This document shows, one piece after another, positions 8,285-16,124 of a stretch of DNA of 48,560 nt. The translations under genes and the position numbers were made by a program. This DNA comes from Candidatus Gerdarchaeota archaeon (GTDB taxonomy: Archaea; Asgardarchaeota; Heimdallarchaeia; JABLTI01). The number at the start of each line of letters is the position of its first letter. The stretch's first letter is position 1. The stretch covers positions 1 through 48,560 of the forward strand of contig JAEORJ010000180.1 in assembly GCA_016840945.1 (NCBI GenBank), written 5' to 3'. Under the pieces are notes generated by a model. The model worked only from the letters and a program-made list of their open reading frames with translations. It had not been told where the DNA came from and made no database searches.

Positions 8285-9376
8285 TTGAGTATAAATATCA
8301 GCAACGAAGATTTCGCAATACTCCTCGCATTGGAATCTAATCCGTTAATGCCAATGACTGATTTGGCTGCATTACTAAACATAACTAGGATTACTGCCAA
8401 GAAAAGAGTAGACAATTTAAAAAATAGAGATATTATTCGAAATCCCATTGCTTTATATGATCCATTTGCTCTCGATTTACACCGGATAAATGTTTATGCT
8501 CATGTGAATTCTATTCAAAATCTTGAAATCCTTGAAAAAGCTTGCGACGAACATCCTTACACTCATTATAGAGGACGAGCATTCGGTGGTGGTTTTGGAT
8601 TATTTATGCAGTATGATATCCCACCAAAAACTGAACTCTATATGAGTGAATTCTTAGATGGTTTGATACAAGCAGATATTATTGATTCTTATCAACTCAG
8701 TAGTAGCACTGATCATAGAATAGAAACTTATGCTGATTTGCAAAGATATAATGCTAAATTATCTTCATGGAATTTCTCCTGGAGCGATTGGTTTGCGGCA
8801 TTAAAGAAAAAGAAATCAGCTTTACCAGAAAAACCAAAAGAATCCATAGATTATCAAAAGTTTCATCCAAGCCATTTCAAAATTTTAAGATTACTAACAG
8901 CTGATGCCTCTATTAAACAAGCAGACATCATCACAAAAATGAAATTAAGTCGAACACAAGCTCATCGAGAATATAATTATGTATTGGATAATTATATTGA
9001 TGAAATTAGATTCATTTATAATCGAGAAGTGTTTGATTTAACAGAAACGTATATCGCTTTTGGTTTCGATATCTCAATAGAGCTTATAACGTCAATTTAT
9101 GATGAAATAAAAGCCAATCCCCCACCATTTAGATTAGTGTATGATATCTTAGAAAATAATCAGATCTTTCTCTGGTCAAATATGAGTCCTGCACAAGCTT
9201 CTTCCTTTGCATTCTCTATTTGGACATTGTTGAATAATGTTCAAATTTACACTTTAGATACTAAAAAATCAGAAATGTATTGGTTTTATCCAGACAATTT
9301 TGATTTTAACACTTATCAATGGAAAACATCAAAGGATTACATGGTCAATGAACCTTTAGAGAGAACACTTAGCTGA
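8285..9376 (+). CDS. Regulator with two HTH units, Lrp/AsnC-like
   Basis: This 363-residue protein starts at TTG. Residues 5-55 form an Lrp/AsnC-like winged helix (FAILLALESNPLMPMTDLAA, then ITRITAKKRVDNLKNRDII). Residues 60-150 are an alpha/beta region where a ligand-sensing domain would sit. A second HTH (about 196-250, ILRLLTADASIKQADIITKM plus SRTQAHREYNYVLDN) starts a second half with a similar order of elements, suggesting internal duplication. It could bind DNA as a monomer with two heads. It precedes the caspase-like gene in the same direction, but a separate TATA box lies between them. Its target is unknown. Confidence 0.7.
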   Translation: MSINISNEDFAILLALESNPLMPMTDLAALLNITRITAKKRVDNLKNRDIIRNPIALYDPFALDLHRINVYAHVNSIQNLEILEKACDEHPYTHYRGRAFGGGFGLFMQYDIPPKTELYMSEFLDGLIQADIIDSYQLSSSTDHRIETYADLQRYNAKLSSWNFSWSDWFAALKKKKSALPEKPKESIDYQKFHPSHFKILRLLTADASIKQADIITKMKLSRTQAHREYNYVLDNYIDEIRFIYNREVFDLTETYIAFGFDISIELITSIYDEIKANPPPFRLVYDILENNQIFLWSNMSPAQASSFAFSIWTLLNNVQIYTLDTKKSEMYWFYPDNFDFNTYQWKTSKDYMVNEPLERTLS

Positions 9377-9425
9377 GCAAAATAATATTTTAACAGAAAC
9401 GATTCTGGGATAAATGTTCATAATA

Positions 9426-9500
9426 TTTATAAATAATATATACATATATTCCAATAAGGCAAATCAGTTTATATGAGTACAGATTCGAGTTATTGGAGAG
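9426..9500 (+). promoter_or_regulatory. Promoter and ribosome-binding site of the caspase-like gene
   Basis: A TATA-like stretch TTTATAAATA (9426-9435) is followed by a long AT run. GGAGAG (9495-9500) lies 4-7 bases before adjacent ATG codons at 9505 and 9508, favouring those over the upstream in-frame TTG at 9493. Confidence 0.5.
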
Positions 9501-9504
9501 TTAC

Positions 9505-10566
9505 ATGATGAACAAATCCAAAATAATGGTTATTGTAATTATCTCAATTTTCGTAAGCTCAACTTTTGGAATTTATACTAGTTCTATCCAAGTAAATAAA
9601 GAAATTCGAACAATCACTCCGAGAGCAATCTATATACTAAATCCAAGCGATGGTGAAACTGTTTCAGGAACAGTTACTATAACTCTAGCAGCTTCTAGTA
9701 CATTATATATCGATGATGTATATATTGGAAAAAAACTAACTAGCTATAGCTGGGATACAACAGCATATGATGATGGTCAACATACAATAAAAATAAAATA
9801 TAAACGAACTACAGAAACAATCACAGTAACAGTAGACAATGGCGGATCACCACCCCCTCCTCCTCCACAAGGTGATAAATTTGCAGTCATTGCCGGAATA
9901 TCAGATTATTCTAGAATTAGTGATTTAAGTTATTGTGATGAAGACGCTACAGATTGGTATAATTACTTAATTTCAATAGGTTATACAAGCGAAAATATCA
10001 TTGTGCTAGGTGATACCAAAACAGCCAATTATCCCAAGTATGATGGATTGGCTACTGAATATAACATCAAATATTGGATAAATTGGTTAATAAACATTGA
10101 ATGCGATGAAATATGCTTCATTACTAGTGGTCATGGTGGTGGCGATGGTAATGGGCTCGCATTCAATTGTGCCTGGGATTGTACAGTAGGTCAAAACGGT
10201 GAAGATGGTTATCTATACGATTATGAATTTCAAACAGCCTTCAGTGGTGCTTTAGCCAACAAAGTGTTCGTATTTATGGATCATTGCTATTCTGGTGGAA
10301 TGATCCCTGAATTTTCAGCCGCTATAGGAAACAAATTGTATATGACAACTACTTGCACTGAAGATGGATATGGCTGGGATGTTGGAACGTACAGGAATGG
10401 AGCTTGGACGTACTACTTCCTAGAATATACATTAATCAATCACTTTGGTAGTGATCCCAATACTGCGATGGAAGCAGCTTTTGATTATGCTTCAGCTGTC
10501 TATCCATACGGTGGTGGAGATACTCCGCAAGAATGCGACAATTACCCAGGAGATTTTACTCTCTGA
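9505..10566 (+). CDS. Secreted caspase-like cysteine peptidase (clan CD, C14-like)
   Basis: Residue numbers count from the upstream TTG at 9493. The protein has a signal peptide or N-terminal anchor (about 9-30), then a beta-sandwich domain of bacterial Ig type (about 45-115, from YILNPSDGETVSGTV to TITVTVD), a short proline run (120-125) and a caspase-like domain (128-357). The first strand is KFAVIAGISDYS. The catalytic dyad is visible as His214 in ITSGHGGG and Cys265 in FMDHCYSGG, both at strand ends as in metacaspases. The signal peptide puts the protease outside the cell, so cell death is unlikely to be its role; nutrient or surface-protein cleavage is more plausible. A hairpin terminator follows. 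Confidence 0.85.
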   Translation: MMNKSKIMVIVIISIFVSSTFGIYTSSIQVNKEIRTITPRAIYILNPSDGETVSGTVTITLAASSTLYIDDVYIGKKLTSYSWDTTAYDDGQHTIKIKYKRTTETITVTVDNGGSPPPPPPQGDKFAVIAGISDYSRISDLSYCDEDATDWYNYLISIGYTSENIIVLGDTKTANYPKYDGLATEYNIKYWINWLINIECDEICFITSGHGGGDGNGLAFNCAWDCTVGQNGEDGYLYDYEFQTAFSGALANKVFVFMDHCYSGGMIPEFSAAIGNKLYMTTTCTEDGYGWDVGTYRNGAWTYYFLEYTLINHFGSDPNTAMEAAFDYASAVYPYGGGDTPQECDNYPGDFTL

Positions 10567-10584
10567 TGAGGGTAATCAGAACTT

Positions 10585-10623
10585 AGAAAAGGTTTAGCTT
10601 TTAAGGCTAACCTTTTCTTTTTC
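10585..10623 (+). terminator. Hairpin terminator after the caspase-like gene
   Basis: AGAAAAGGTT...AGC and GCTAACCTTTTCT pair over 13 bp with one bulged T (10585-10618), followed by more T-rich sequence. It begins 18 bases after the stop. Confidence 0.65.
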
Positions 10624-10644
10624 CTGCAATTTTTTTCAGATTTT

Positions 10645-11322
10645 CTACATCACAATTCCAAAAACAAACATTTGTATTATTACATTTGAGAAATAAATTA
10701 CTGAGATAAATTTTTGAGTTATTACTTTAATTAATTCTTTTTTTTCTGGTGACCTTGGTTTTATTGCTAGATTTATTATGAAATAAATTGCCAATAAGGT
10801 ATCACTAATAACGAATATAATACCCCATACTAGTGGATAGGTTGGTATTCTAAATAACGCTATTACTAATATTATATTAGCAAGTAATTGTGAATTACAA
10901 AAGGCGTACACAAACCCCCTATGTAATTTTGGTTTTTGATCTACTGGAATGTAAGCCCAAATTATACAAAAAATTGTTGCTAATAATCCTATTGCTGATG
11001 CTGCTAACCCCATTTTATTTTCAGTGGTTATTATAACAAAAGCAATCAAAAAGAAGATGTAAATACCAATTAATGCAATAGCTCCAATTGTCACTCCTGC
11101 TTGGAATAATATTTGTGTTGGAGTATTCAATTCCCTTGTAAAAGTGTATTTTCTTCCTAAATCACAAATATAATTTTTAGTAAAAAGAAATCTTAATTTT
11201 GTTCGATTGATAAAATTTCCACCTTTGAAAGATATTATACTAGCTATTAATAAAATGATAAATATTACAATAAAACTTGATGTTACAGCTATTATTATTG
11301 TTATCAATGAATTATCAAACAC
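10645..11322 (-). CDS. Multi-pass membrane protein, DUF998-like
   Basis: This 225-residue integral membrane protein has about six hydrophobic helices. The first is near residues 7-31 and is followed by a short polar loop containing CDLGRKYTF and LNTPTQILF. That loop resembles the 'DLG...tps..lFn' feature between helices 1 and 2 of DUF998 proteins. A basic loop (KPRSPEKKE) precedes the last helix. The family has no established biochemical role. The gene is convergent with the caspase-like gene. The assignment rests on topology and this one motif. Confidence 0.6.
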   Translation of the reverse strand: MFDNSLITIIIAVTSSFIVIFIILLIASIISFKGGNFINRTKLRFLFTKNYICDLGRKYTFTRELNTPTQILFQAGVTIGAIALIGIYIFFLIAFVIITTENKMGLAASAIGLLATIFCIIWAYIPVDQKPKLHRGFVYAFCNSQLLANIILVIALFRIPTYPLVWGIIFVISDTLLAIYFIINLAIKPRSPEKKELIKVITQKFISVIYFSNVIIQMFVFGIVM

Positions 11323-11425
11323 TTCACTACCCTCCCATTTGATAGCTGTGTTTTATATCTCAATCTATCAATTATTTTTTCAAATTTAATTTATCATTCA
11401 TAATTTTTAGATTTTTCTTATAGAT

Positions 11426-11463
11426 TAAAAAAAATGTTGAAGTTCTTAAAACAAAAGAACTTC
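11426..11463 (-). terminator. Hairpin plus T run ending the zinc-ribbon DUF4234-like gene
   Basis: On the minus strand, GAAGTTCTT and AAGAACTTC (plus-strand 11439-11447 and 11455-11463) pair over 9 bp around the stop codon and are followed within four bases by a run of eight T. Confidence 0.65.
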
Positions 11464-12147
11464 GGGAGTATTTGGATTGATCATTAATACCCGTTCATTA
11501 TAGGCTTGCTGCCATTTGTTTTCTTGAACAAGTAAGTAGAAGAAACATACTATTGCCCCAATAAACATTAGGACAGCTACTAGGATTAGTAACGACCAAG
11601 CAAAAGTAACTGTATTTATTGCTGGAATATAAATTAGGAATGGTAATCCTATGGAAACATACAACAATATAAATCCAGATACTGCTATTTTTGTATGTTT
11701 ATCGCCAGGCATGGGAATAATCTCTTGTTTTCGGGGGCTATATCTGATGTAGTTGTATAACAAGTCGTATTTCTTACGCATAAGATATAACCAGATAAAA
11801 ACATAAACAAAACTAAGTAGCACACCTACTACTAAAAGCATAATTATTTTCTGAGTATCTGTGTAAGTTGATGGCACTTCTTTATTTTCACGATACTTAT
11901 CAAGCTTATTCAAATCTTCATAATTCATGTATAAATAGACGTAATAGAAAATACCTGTTACAAGTGATAATACATACCATAACCAAAATTGCCTTCTTAC
12001 CAGTTCAGGTGGTTGATTAAATCCTCCTTGTTGCGCTTGTTCTATATGCACCACCGGCTCTCCTTTAAAAGCAATAGGATTACCACACATAGGACAAAAA
12101 CCTGAACCCTCAGTTATTTCATAACCACAATTAATGCATTTTGTCAA
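11446..12147 (-). CDS. Zinc-ribbon membrane protein with DUF4234-like domain
   Basis: The 233-residue protein starts with a zinc ribbon (CINCGYEI...CPMCGNPI, residues 4-24). A linker leads to RRQFWLWYVLSLVTGIFYYV (about 51-70) and an aspartate-containing helix (YEDLNKL). This matches the DUF4234 pattern of a hydrophobic GIY/GIF helix followed by 'dln'. Four hydrophobic helices are visible in total. The C-terminus is soluble and ends in a codon that lies inside the terminator hairpin. The role is unknown; many archaeal membrane proteins carry such N-terminal zinc ribbons on the cytosolic side. It stands between two other minus-strand membrane genes but has its own intergenic spaces. Confidence 0.7.
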   Translation of the reverse strand: MTKCINCGYEITEGSGFCPMCGNPIAFKGEPVVHIEQAQQGGFNQPPELVRRQFWLWYVLSLVTGIFYYVYLYMNYEDLNKLDKYRENKEVPSTYTDTQKIIMLLVVGVLLSFVYVFIWLYLMRKKYDLLYNYIRYSPRKQEIIPMPGDKHTKIAVSGFILLYVSIGLPFLIYIPAINTVTFAWSLLILVAVLMFIGAIVCFFYLLVQENKWQQAYNERVLMINPNTPEVLLF

Positions 12148-12250
12148 ATTTTCTCTTCCTCAACTGTCTCCTTATATTTAAATAATCAATTGTATTTGGG
12201 TATTCAATTATTTAAAAGAATCCTAAACAAGTAACAATTAATTATCATTT

Positions 12251-13888
12251 TTAAATTGGGCATTCGCTTAAAGTTTCTATTGTTTGCTCCTTAATCAGCC
12301 GTTCTATTGCTGCTTCTTTCAAATCATAAATCATCAATTCTTTAATATCAAATGGTGATTTTACTAGACCATCCAGTAACCCCAACCAATTTATTAAAAC
12401 GATTTTAGGATTTAATTGAGTTGCAATTTTTTGCAAATAAACGCCTTCTTTTAATCCTATTGCCCAAACTTTTGCACTATTCTCAGGTGTAGCTTCAATC
12501 AATATTTCTATTACCATTTTTCTTCGCAATAAACGCTTTTTTTCTAATCGATTTAAATCTCGAGATGTTTTTATGAAAGTAATAGCATCAGATCCTAGCA
12601 GTGTCTTAATTTTTGTTTTAAATGATAGATATTTAGAATTAAGAAGAAATAATCCTTTATCATATATTTTTGTAGGATGTTTTATTATAGATAAATTGTT
12701 TATCTGATATTTTCCAAATTTATTCAGTGTTAAATTTCTCCTGAAATCTGTGAGCCATTCTGAAGTTAATTGAACATCTATTTCACAACTAGATATTGCT
12801 TCTATTGACAGCAAACTTTTGCGAATGTAAACTTCTTTCTTAGATTCAATTTTCTCCTCAAAAAACCACAATGATTCATCTGGAAAATAATCACATTTAT
12901 CGTCAGTTATTTGGCTATAAACAATGAAATCATGTTTTAAGTTAGTTTTATTAGCTAAAGTTATTAATTGAGTGATCATTTTCTGTTCTTTTTTACATCG
13001 GCGTTTATCAAATATTGATACCCAATCAACCAAAGCAACAACAATAATCAATGTCCCTGAAATAATCCAAATAATTATTGAGGTCCATGTATTCCCACTT
13101 TCAGGTAAACTTTGAGCTAGCAAATCTTCTCGAGTTACATTAAATAAGGTTAGCAGCAACCATTCACCAAAATTAGTTTGACTAATAACATTTGCAATAA
13201 CAGAAATTGCTACTGTTAGAGCGATTTTTCCAATAAAACAAAATAATAATGTCTTCCAAAGTGAATAATTCACCAAGCCAATGGTAATCAATAATACCTC
13301 ATCTGGAAGGGGAGTCGCAGCAAAAAAGAAGATCAATAATGGTGCTAAGCCGCGTTCAATCAACCTTTGTGTCTTTTTTAATCTTTTAATCATTTTATCA
13401 TCAACAATCTCTCGAGTTGCTCGACCAACAAACCAAGATGTTATTTGACCAATAGATGCGCCTATTCCTGCAGCTATTCCAAGCAATAAAGGATTAACAT
13501 CTAAAACGGCAATGAACATCAACACAAAAGCATACATCGATGGAATAAACATTAAGAAATTACCAAAAGTTGAGATTACACCAACCCCTAGATATAATCC
13601 AATATTTTCTGTCTTATTTTGAAACCAGAAAACAATATCCAACATAATCCTTGTTGGATCCTTGTTTAATATTCCTAATGTAATTAATACCGTAATATAG
13701 CTGAAAAGGAAAAATATAGAAAAAATCCTCTGTTTAGAATCAGTTAACCACAACCAAAATTTCCTTAATGGTTGTTTTAAAACTTCTTTAGATTCACTCT
13801 TGAGTGAAAATTTTGGAGAATCATTATTTTCTTTATTTTCATATTGCTCTTGATTTTCATCATTTTCGCTCATTAATGAATTCTCCAT
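12251..13888 (-). CDS. VTT/DedA-like membrane protein with a large novel C-terminal domain
   Basis: The 545-residue protein has a charged N-terminal tail (1-50), a membrane region (about 55-290) and a soluble C-terminal part (about 300-545). The membrane region shows VTT/DedA hallmarks: a glycine-rich segment GIAAGIGASIGQITSWFVGR and FFFAATPLPDEVLLITIGL, equivalent to the 'R..P..p.~~~~~aG' re-entrant segment, then helices. VTT proteins (DedA, TMEM41B, VMP1) are lipid scramblases or transporters. The last 245 residues do not resemble any domain I know. They look alpha/beta, with no membrane segments and no obvious catalytic motif. The size is roughly twice that of a usual DedA protein. Confidence 0.75.
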   Translation of the reverse strand: MENSLMSENDENQEQYENKENNDSPKFSLKSESKEVLKQPLRKFWLWLTDSKQRIFSIFFLFSYITVLITLGILNKDPTRIMLDIVFWFQNKTENIGLYLGVGVISTFGNFLMFIPSMYAFVLMFIAVLDVNPLLLGIAAGIGASIGQITSWFVGRATREIVDDKMIKRLKKTQRLIERGLAPLLIFFFAATPLPDEVLLITIGLVNYSLWKTLLFCFIGKIALTVAISVIANVISQTNFGEWLLLTLFNVTREDLLAQSLPESGNTWTSIIIWIISGTLIIVVALVDWVSIFDKRRCKKEQKMITQLITLANKTNLKHDFIVYSQITDDKCDYFPDESLWFFEEKIESKKEVYIRKSLLSIEAISSCEIDVQLTSEWLTDFRRNLTLNKFGKYQINNLSIIKHPTKIYDKGLFLLNSKYLSFKTKIKTLLGSDAITFIKTSRDLNRLEKKRLLRRKMVIEILIEATPENSAKVWAIGLKEGVYLQKIATQLNPKIVLINWLGLLDGLVKSPFDIKELMIYDLKEAAIERLIKEQTIETLSECPI

Positions 13889-14313
13889 GAAACATTTTTA
13901 TTAACAAATTTATTCTCTAAAAAATTTCTCTGTAAAATATCTAAAGGCACAATAGCTTAATGCTAAAAAATAGTTTTTGTAAAAAAAGTAGAAGAAATCA
14001 CTAGAGAATGGGCTCTTCAAGGTTAAATCCGAATTTTGGTGATTCATTATTATTGAGAGCTGACTATCCCCATTCTCTAGCGTTCCTGACTGAACTATTC
14101 TCTTGAGGAAGGGTGATCAAAGTCGAATAATTAATATTCTCATAACCTTGAGAATACATTCTATGACATAAGTTATAAATATTCTTATAAATCCAAGATA
14201 TATATATAGTAATAAATAGAACCAATTCGCATTGTGAAAATGGTTAAATGAGATTAAATAAATCTCAAAAAATACATCTACACTATATTGAATAGAAAAT
14301 GAAGTTGAGAACT
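13889..14313. other. Gene-free divergent intergenic region
   Basis: About 420 bases separate divergent genes. The region holds a candidate small RNA (13981-14081), a hairpin ATTCTCA/TGAGAAT (14137-14156), an AT-rich TATA candidate for the rightward regulator gene (about 14199-14208), and a 7-bp hairpin TGAGATT/AATCTCA (14249-14267) in its leader. I see no coding frame. Confidence 0.5.
13981..14081 (-). ncRNA. Candidate small RNA with 12-bp closing stem and T run
   Basis: CTAGAGAATGGG (14001-14012) and CCCATTCTCTAG (14069-14080) are perfect complements. Inside, GCTCT (14012-14016) pairs with AGAGC (14056-14060), and CAA with TTG continues that helix past one bulged T, leaving a 9-nt one-sided internal loop. 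On the minus strand the stem is followed after about 13 bases by seven T (complement of 13981-13987), favouring a minus-strand RNA. It lacks recognisable C/D or H/ACA boxes. Confidence 0.45.
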
Positions 14314-14949
14314 ATGTCATTCAAAGATATTATCACAAATAGACAAAAAATAATTCAAGATGTTTCTGGACCTGTAGTAGATGAAGTCTTATCTGATGAA
14401 AACCACAGAGCAGTATTACAATTCCTTTTTGATGGCCCCTTAACTGTAGAAGAATTAGAAATTGCTTTTAAACAATCAAAAAATGATAAATCAGATAAAA
14501 GCATCTATCGATATCTCAATAAATTAAAGAAAGCGGGATTAATCATAGAAGCAGGTAAGCGAATCTATTCTGATGAAGATAATCAAATTAGAACTCAGAC
14601 ATTGTTCTCTCGAGTAGCTAAAATTATTTACCACACAGGTAAAAAATTTATGCATGAAGAAATAGAAAATAAATCATATGAAATTCTAAGCTATATCCTT
14701 CAAGAGAAATTAGGATTAAAAGATCAAGCCGAAATTGCTGAGCTTTCAGAGAAAACTAATCAATTATTAATAGCAAAACATGCAAGCATTTCAGAACTAT
14801 TTCAAAGTACTAAAAATGAAAGATTATTAGAATTATTGCAAGAATTAGAGATACATGAATTATATCCTATACTAGATTTTGCTGGTTGGATTATTTTATT
14901 TGAAGAACATCCTGAAATCATTAAAGAATTGATTAAATGTTTCAGGTAA
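14314..14949 (+). CDS. Winged-helix transcriptional regulator (paralogue 1)
   Basis: The 211-residue protein has an N-terminal ArsR-like winged helix: AVLQFLFDGPLTVEELEIAF, then a recognition-helix region SDKSIYRYLNKLKKAGLI and a wing EAGKRIY. The rest is helical. I chose the ATG at 14314 because the MSFKDIITNRQKI start then lines up exactly with MKTQDVIINREKL of the next gene; an in-frame ATG lies 15 bases earlier. The two proteins align over their whole length, including YLNKLKK and EAGKRI. It should act as a dimeric DNA-binding regulator. The upstream structured region may carry its operator. Confidence 0.75.
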   Translation: MSFKDIITNRQKIIQDVSGPVVDEVLSDENHRAVLQFLFDGPLTVEELEIAFKQSKNDKSDKSIYRYLNKLKKAGLIIEAGKRIYSDEDNQIRTQTLFSRVAKIIYHTGKKFMHEEIENKSYEILSYILQEKLGLKDQAEIAELSEKTNQLLIAKHASISELFQSTKNERLLELLQELEIHELYPILDFAGWIILFEEHPEIIKELIKCFR

Positions 14950-15077
14950 ACACAACTATTTTTTACTCGAAAGCATCATTAAAACTTAAATTATCAAAAA
15001 AAACATTCTTAATTAACTTTAAACATAGAATGAAAAATATTAACATAAGTACTAAATGATGTTAACAGGGTATTAAT

Positions 15078-15710
15078 ATGAAAACTCAAGATGTTATTAT
15101 TAATCGGGAGAAATTAGTTAAGACTATATATGACAATAAAAGCGCAAAATGCTTACAAGATGACAAGAATTGCGAATTATTGCTAAACTTCCTTTTAGTT
15201 GGGCCGATGACATTTGAAGACATTAAGAATGCCTTTAAGGAAGTTAATTCTGAAAAATCTGATAAAACAATTTATGGTTATCTCAACAAATTAAAAAAAT
15301 CAAATTTGGTTATGGAAGCAGGTAAACGAATTATAACCTATTCTGAAAGCCATATAAAAACTCTAACACTCTACTCCCGAACCGCTAAAGTGTTTTATAT
15401 CTCCTTGGATTTAGATAGCAAGAAACAAAAACCAGATTTATATCTTGATGTTATTGGCAAAATTATAACCCAATTAATTGATAAAAAGAAAATTGATGAA
15501 GATAATTTTAGGACATTCTATGACAAATTTACTCAAAAGAAAAGGTCAGATATTGAGAAATTCAATAATATAGATAATCCTGAAATACTTGATCTCCTAG
15601 CATCATTTGATGTCAGAGCAACAAAATATGTTATTGATACTTTATGTTGGTTATCCTTTATAGGTGATAATCCTGAAGTTTATGAGAGCTTTATTAAATG
15701 CTTCTTATAA
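15078..15710 (+). CDS. Winged-helix transcriptional regulator (paralogue 2)
   Basis: This 210-residue protein is a tandem paralogue of the gene before it. The shared HTH core reads LLLNFLLVGPMTFEDIKNAF and SDKTIYGYLNKLKKSNLVME, with the wing AGKRI. The C-terminal halves share only helical character and the motif near the end (LDTLCW/LDFAGWI, ESFIKCF/KELIKCF). A 128-base spacer separates the genes, so each may have its own promoter. The pair probably arose by local duplication followed by fast divergence of the effector half. The ligand and targets are unknown. Confidence 0.75.
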   Translation: MKTQDVIINREKLVKTIYDNKSAKCLQDDKNCELLLNFLLVGPMTFEDIKNAFKEVNSEKSDKTIYGYLNKLKKSNLVMEAGKRIITYSESHIKTLTLYSRTAKVFYISLDLDSKKQKPDLYLDVIGKIITQLIDKKKIDEDNFRTFYDKFTQKKRSDIEKFNNIDNPEILDLLASFDVRATKYVIDTLCWLSFIGDNPEVYESFIKCFL

Positions 15711-15753
15711 TAATATAGAAATAACTTAATGATTGTTAAAGGTTGTAGAGATA

Positions 15754-16107
15754 ATGTTAAGGCGAAGACGAGCTTCACGAATTGCTAAAGAAATCAATGT
15801 TAAACCAAGAAGAAGTCATGTGATTTCTGTTTTTCTATCTTTAGAAGCTCTTTCTGAAGAAAGTTCTTGTTTAGTCTCTCAATTAGGTTTAGACCTTGAG
15901 TTATATAAATCATTAATTAACGAACTCATTGATAGTAAGATAATAATAGTAATTCATAAAAAGAATGAGGAGTTTTTTTACTTAGATTTGGATAAATATA
16001 AAGCTGTTAAAGAGCAAGAAGATAAAAGATTATTCATGATATTAGTTTCAATAGTCATTCCAGCAATATGGTTTTTACTTTTAGGTCTTGCTTGGTTAAT
16101 AAGTTAG
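15754..16107 (+). CDS. Small HTH protein with C-terminal membrane anchor
   Basis: From the ATG at 15754 this encodes 117 residues; an in-frame TTG 21 bases upstream is possible. A very basic start (MLRRRRASRIAKEINVKPRR) leads to a helical unit with winged-helix character (VISVFLSLEALSEESSCLVS to ELIDSKIIIVIHKKNEEFFY). A single C-terminal membrane helix (FMILVSIVIPAIWFLLLGLA) follows. A DNA-binding domain tied to the membrane by its C-terminus would be an unusual regulator. It lies just downstream of the two regulator genes and may be co-transcribed with the second (43-base gap). Confidence 0.6.
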   Translation: MLRRRRASRIAKEINVKPRRSHVISVFLSLEALSEESSCLVSQLGLDLELYKSLINELIDSKIIIVIHKKNEEFFYLDLDKYKAVKEQEDKRLFMILVSIVIPAIWFLLLGLAWLIS

Positions 16108-16124
16108 AAAGACCTTTCTATGTT

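Noticed and set aside
13981..14081. C/D-box or H/ACA guide RNA
   Set aside because: CTGA and TGATTC elements exist, but the C-box pattern RTGATGA is missing and no ACA lies at the correct distance after the stem.
16106..16119. Short hairpin AGAAAG/CTTTCT between convergent genes
   Set aside because: Six base pairs around a 2-nt gap in AT-rich sequence are too weak to list as a terminator.
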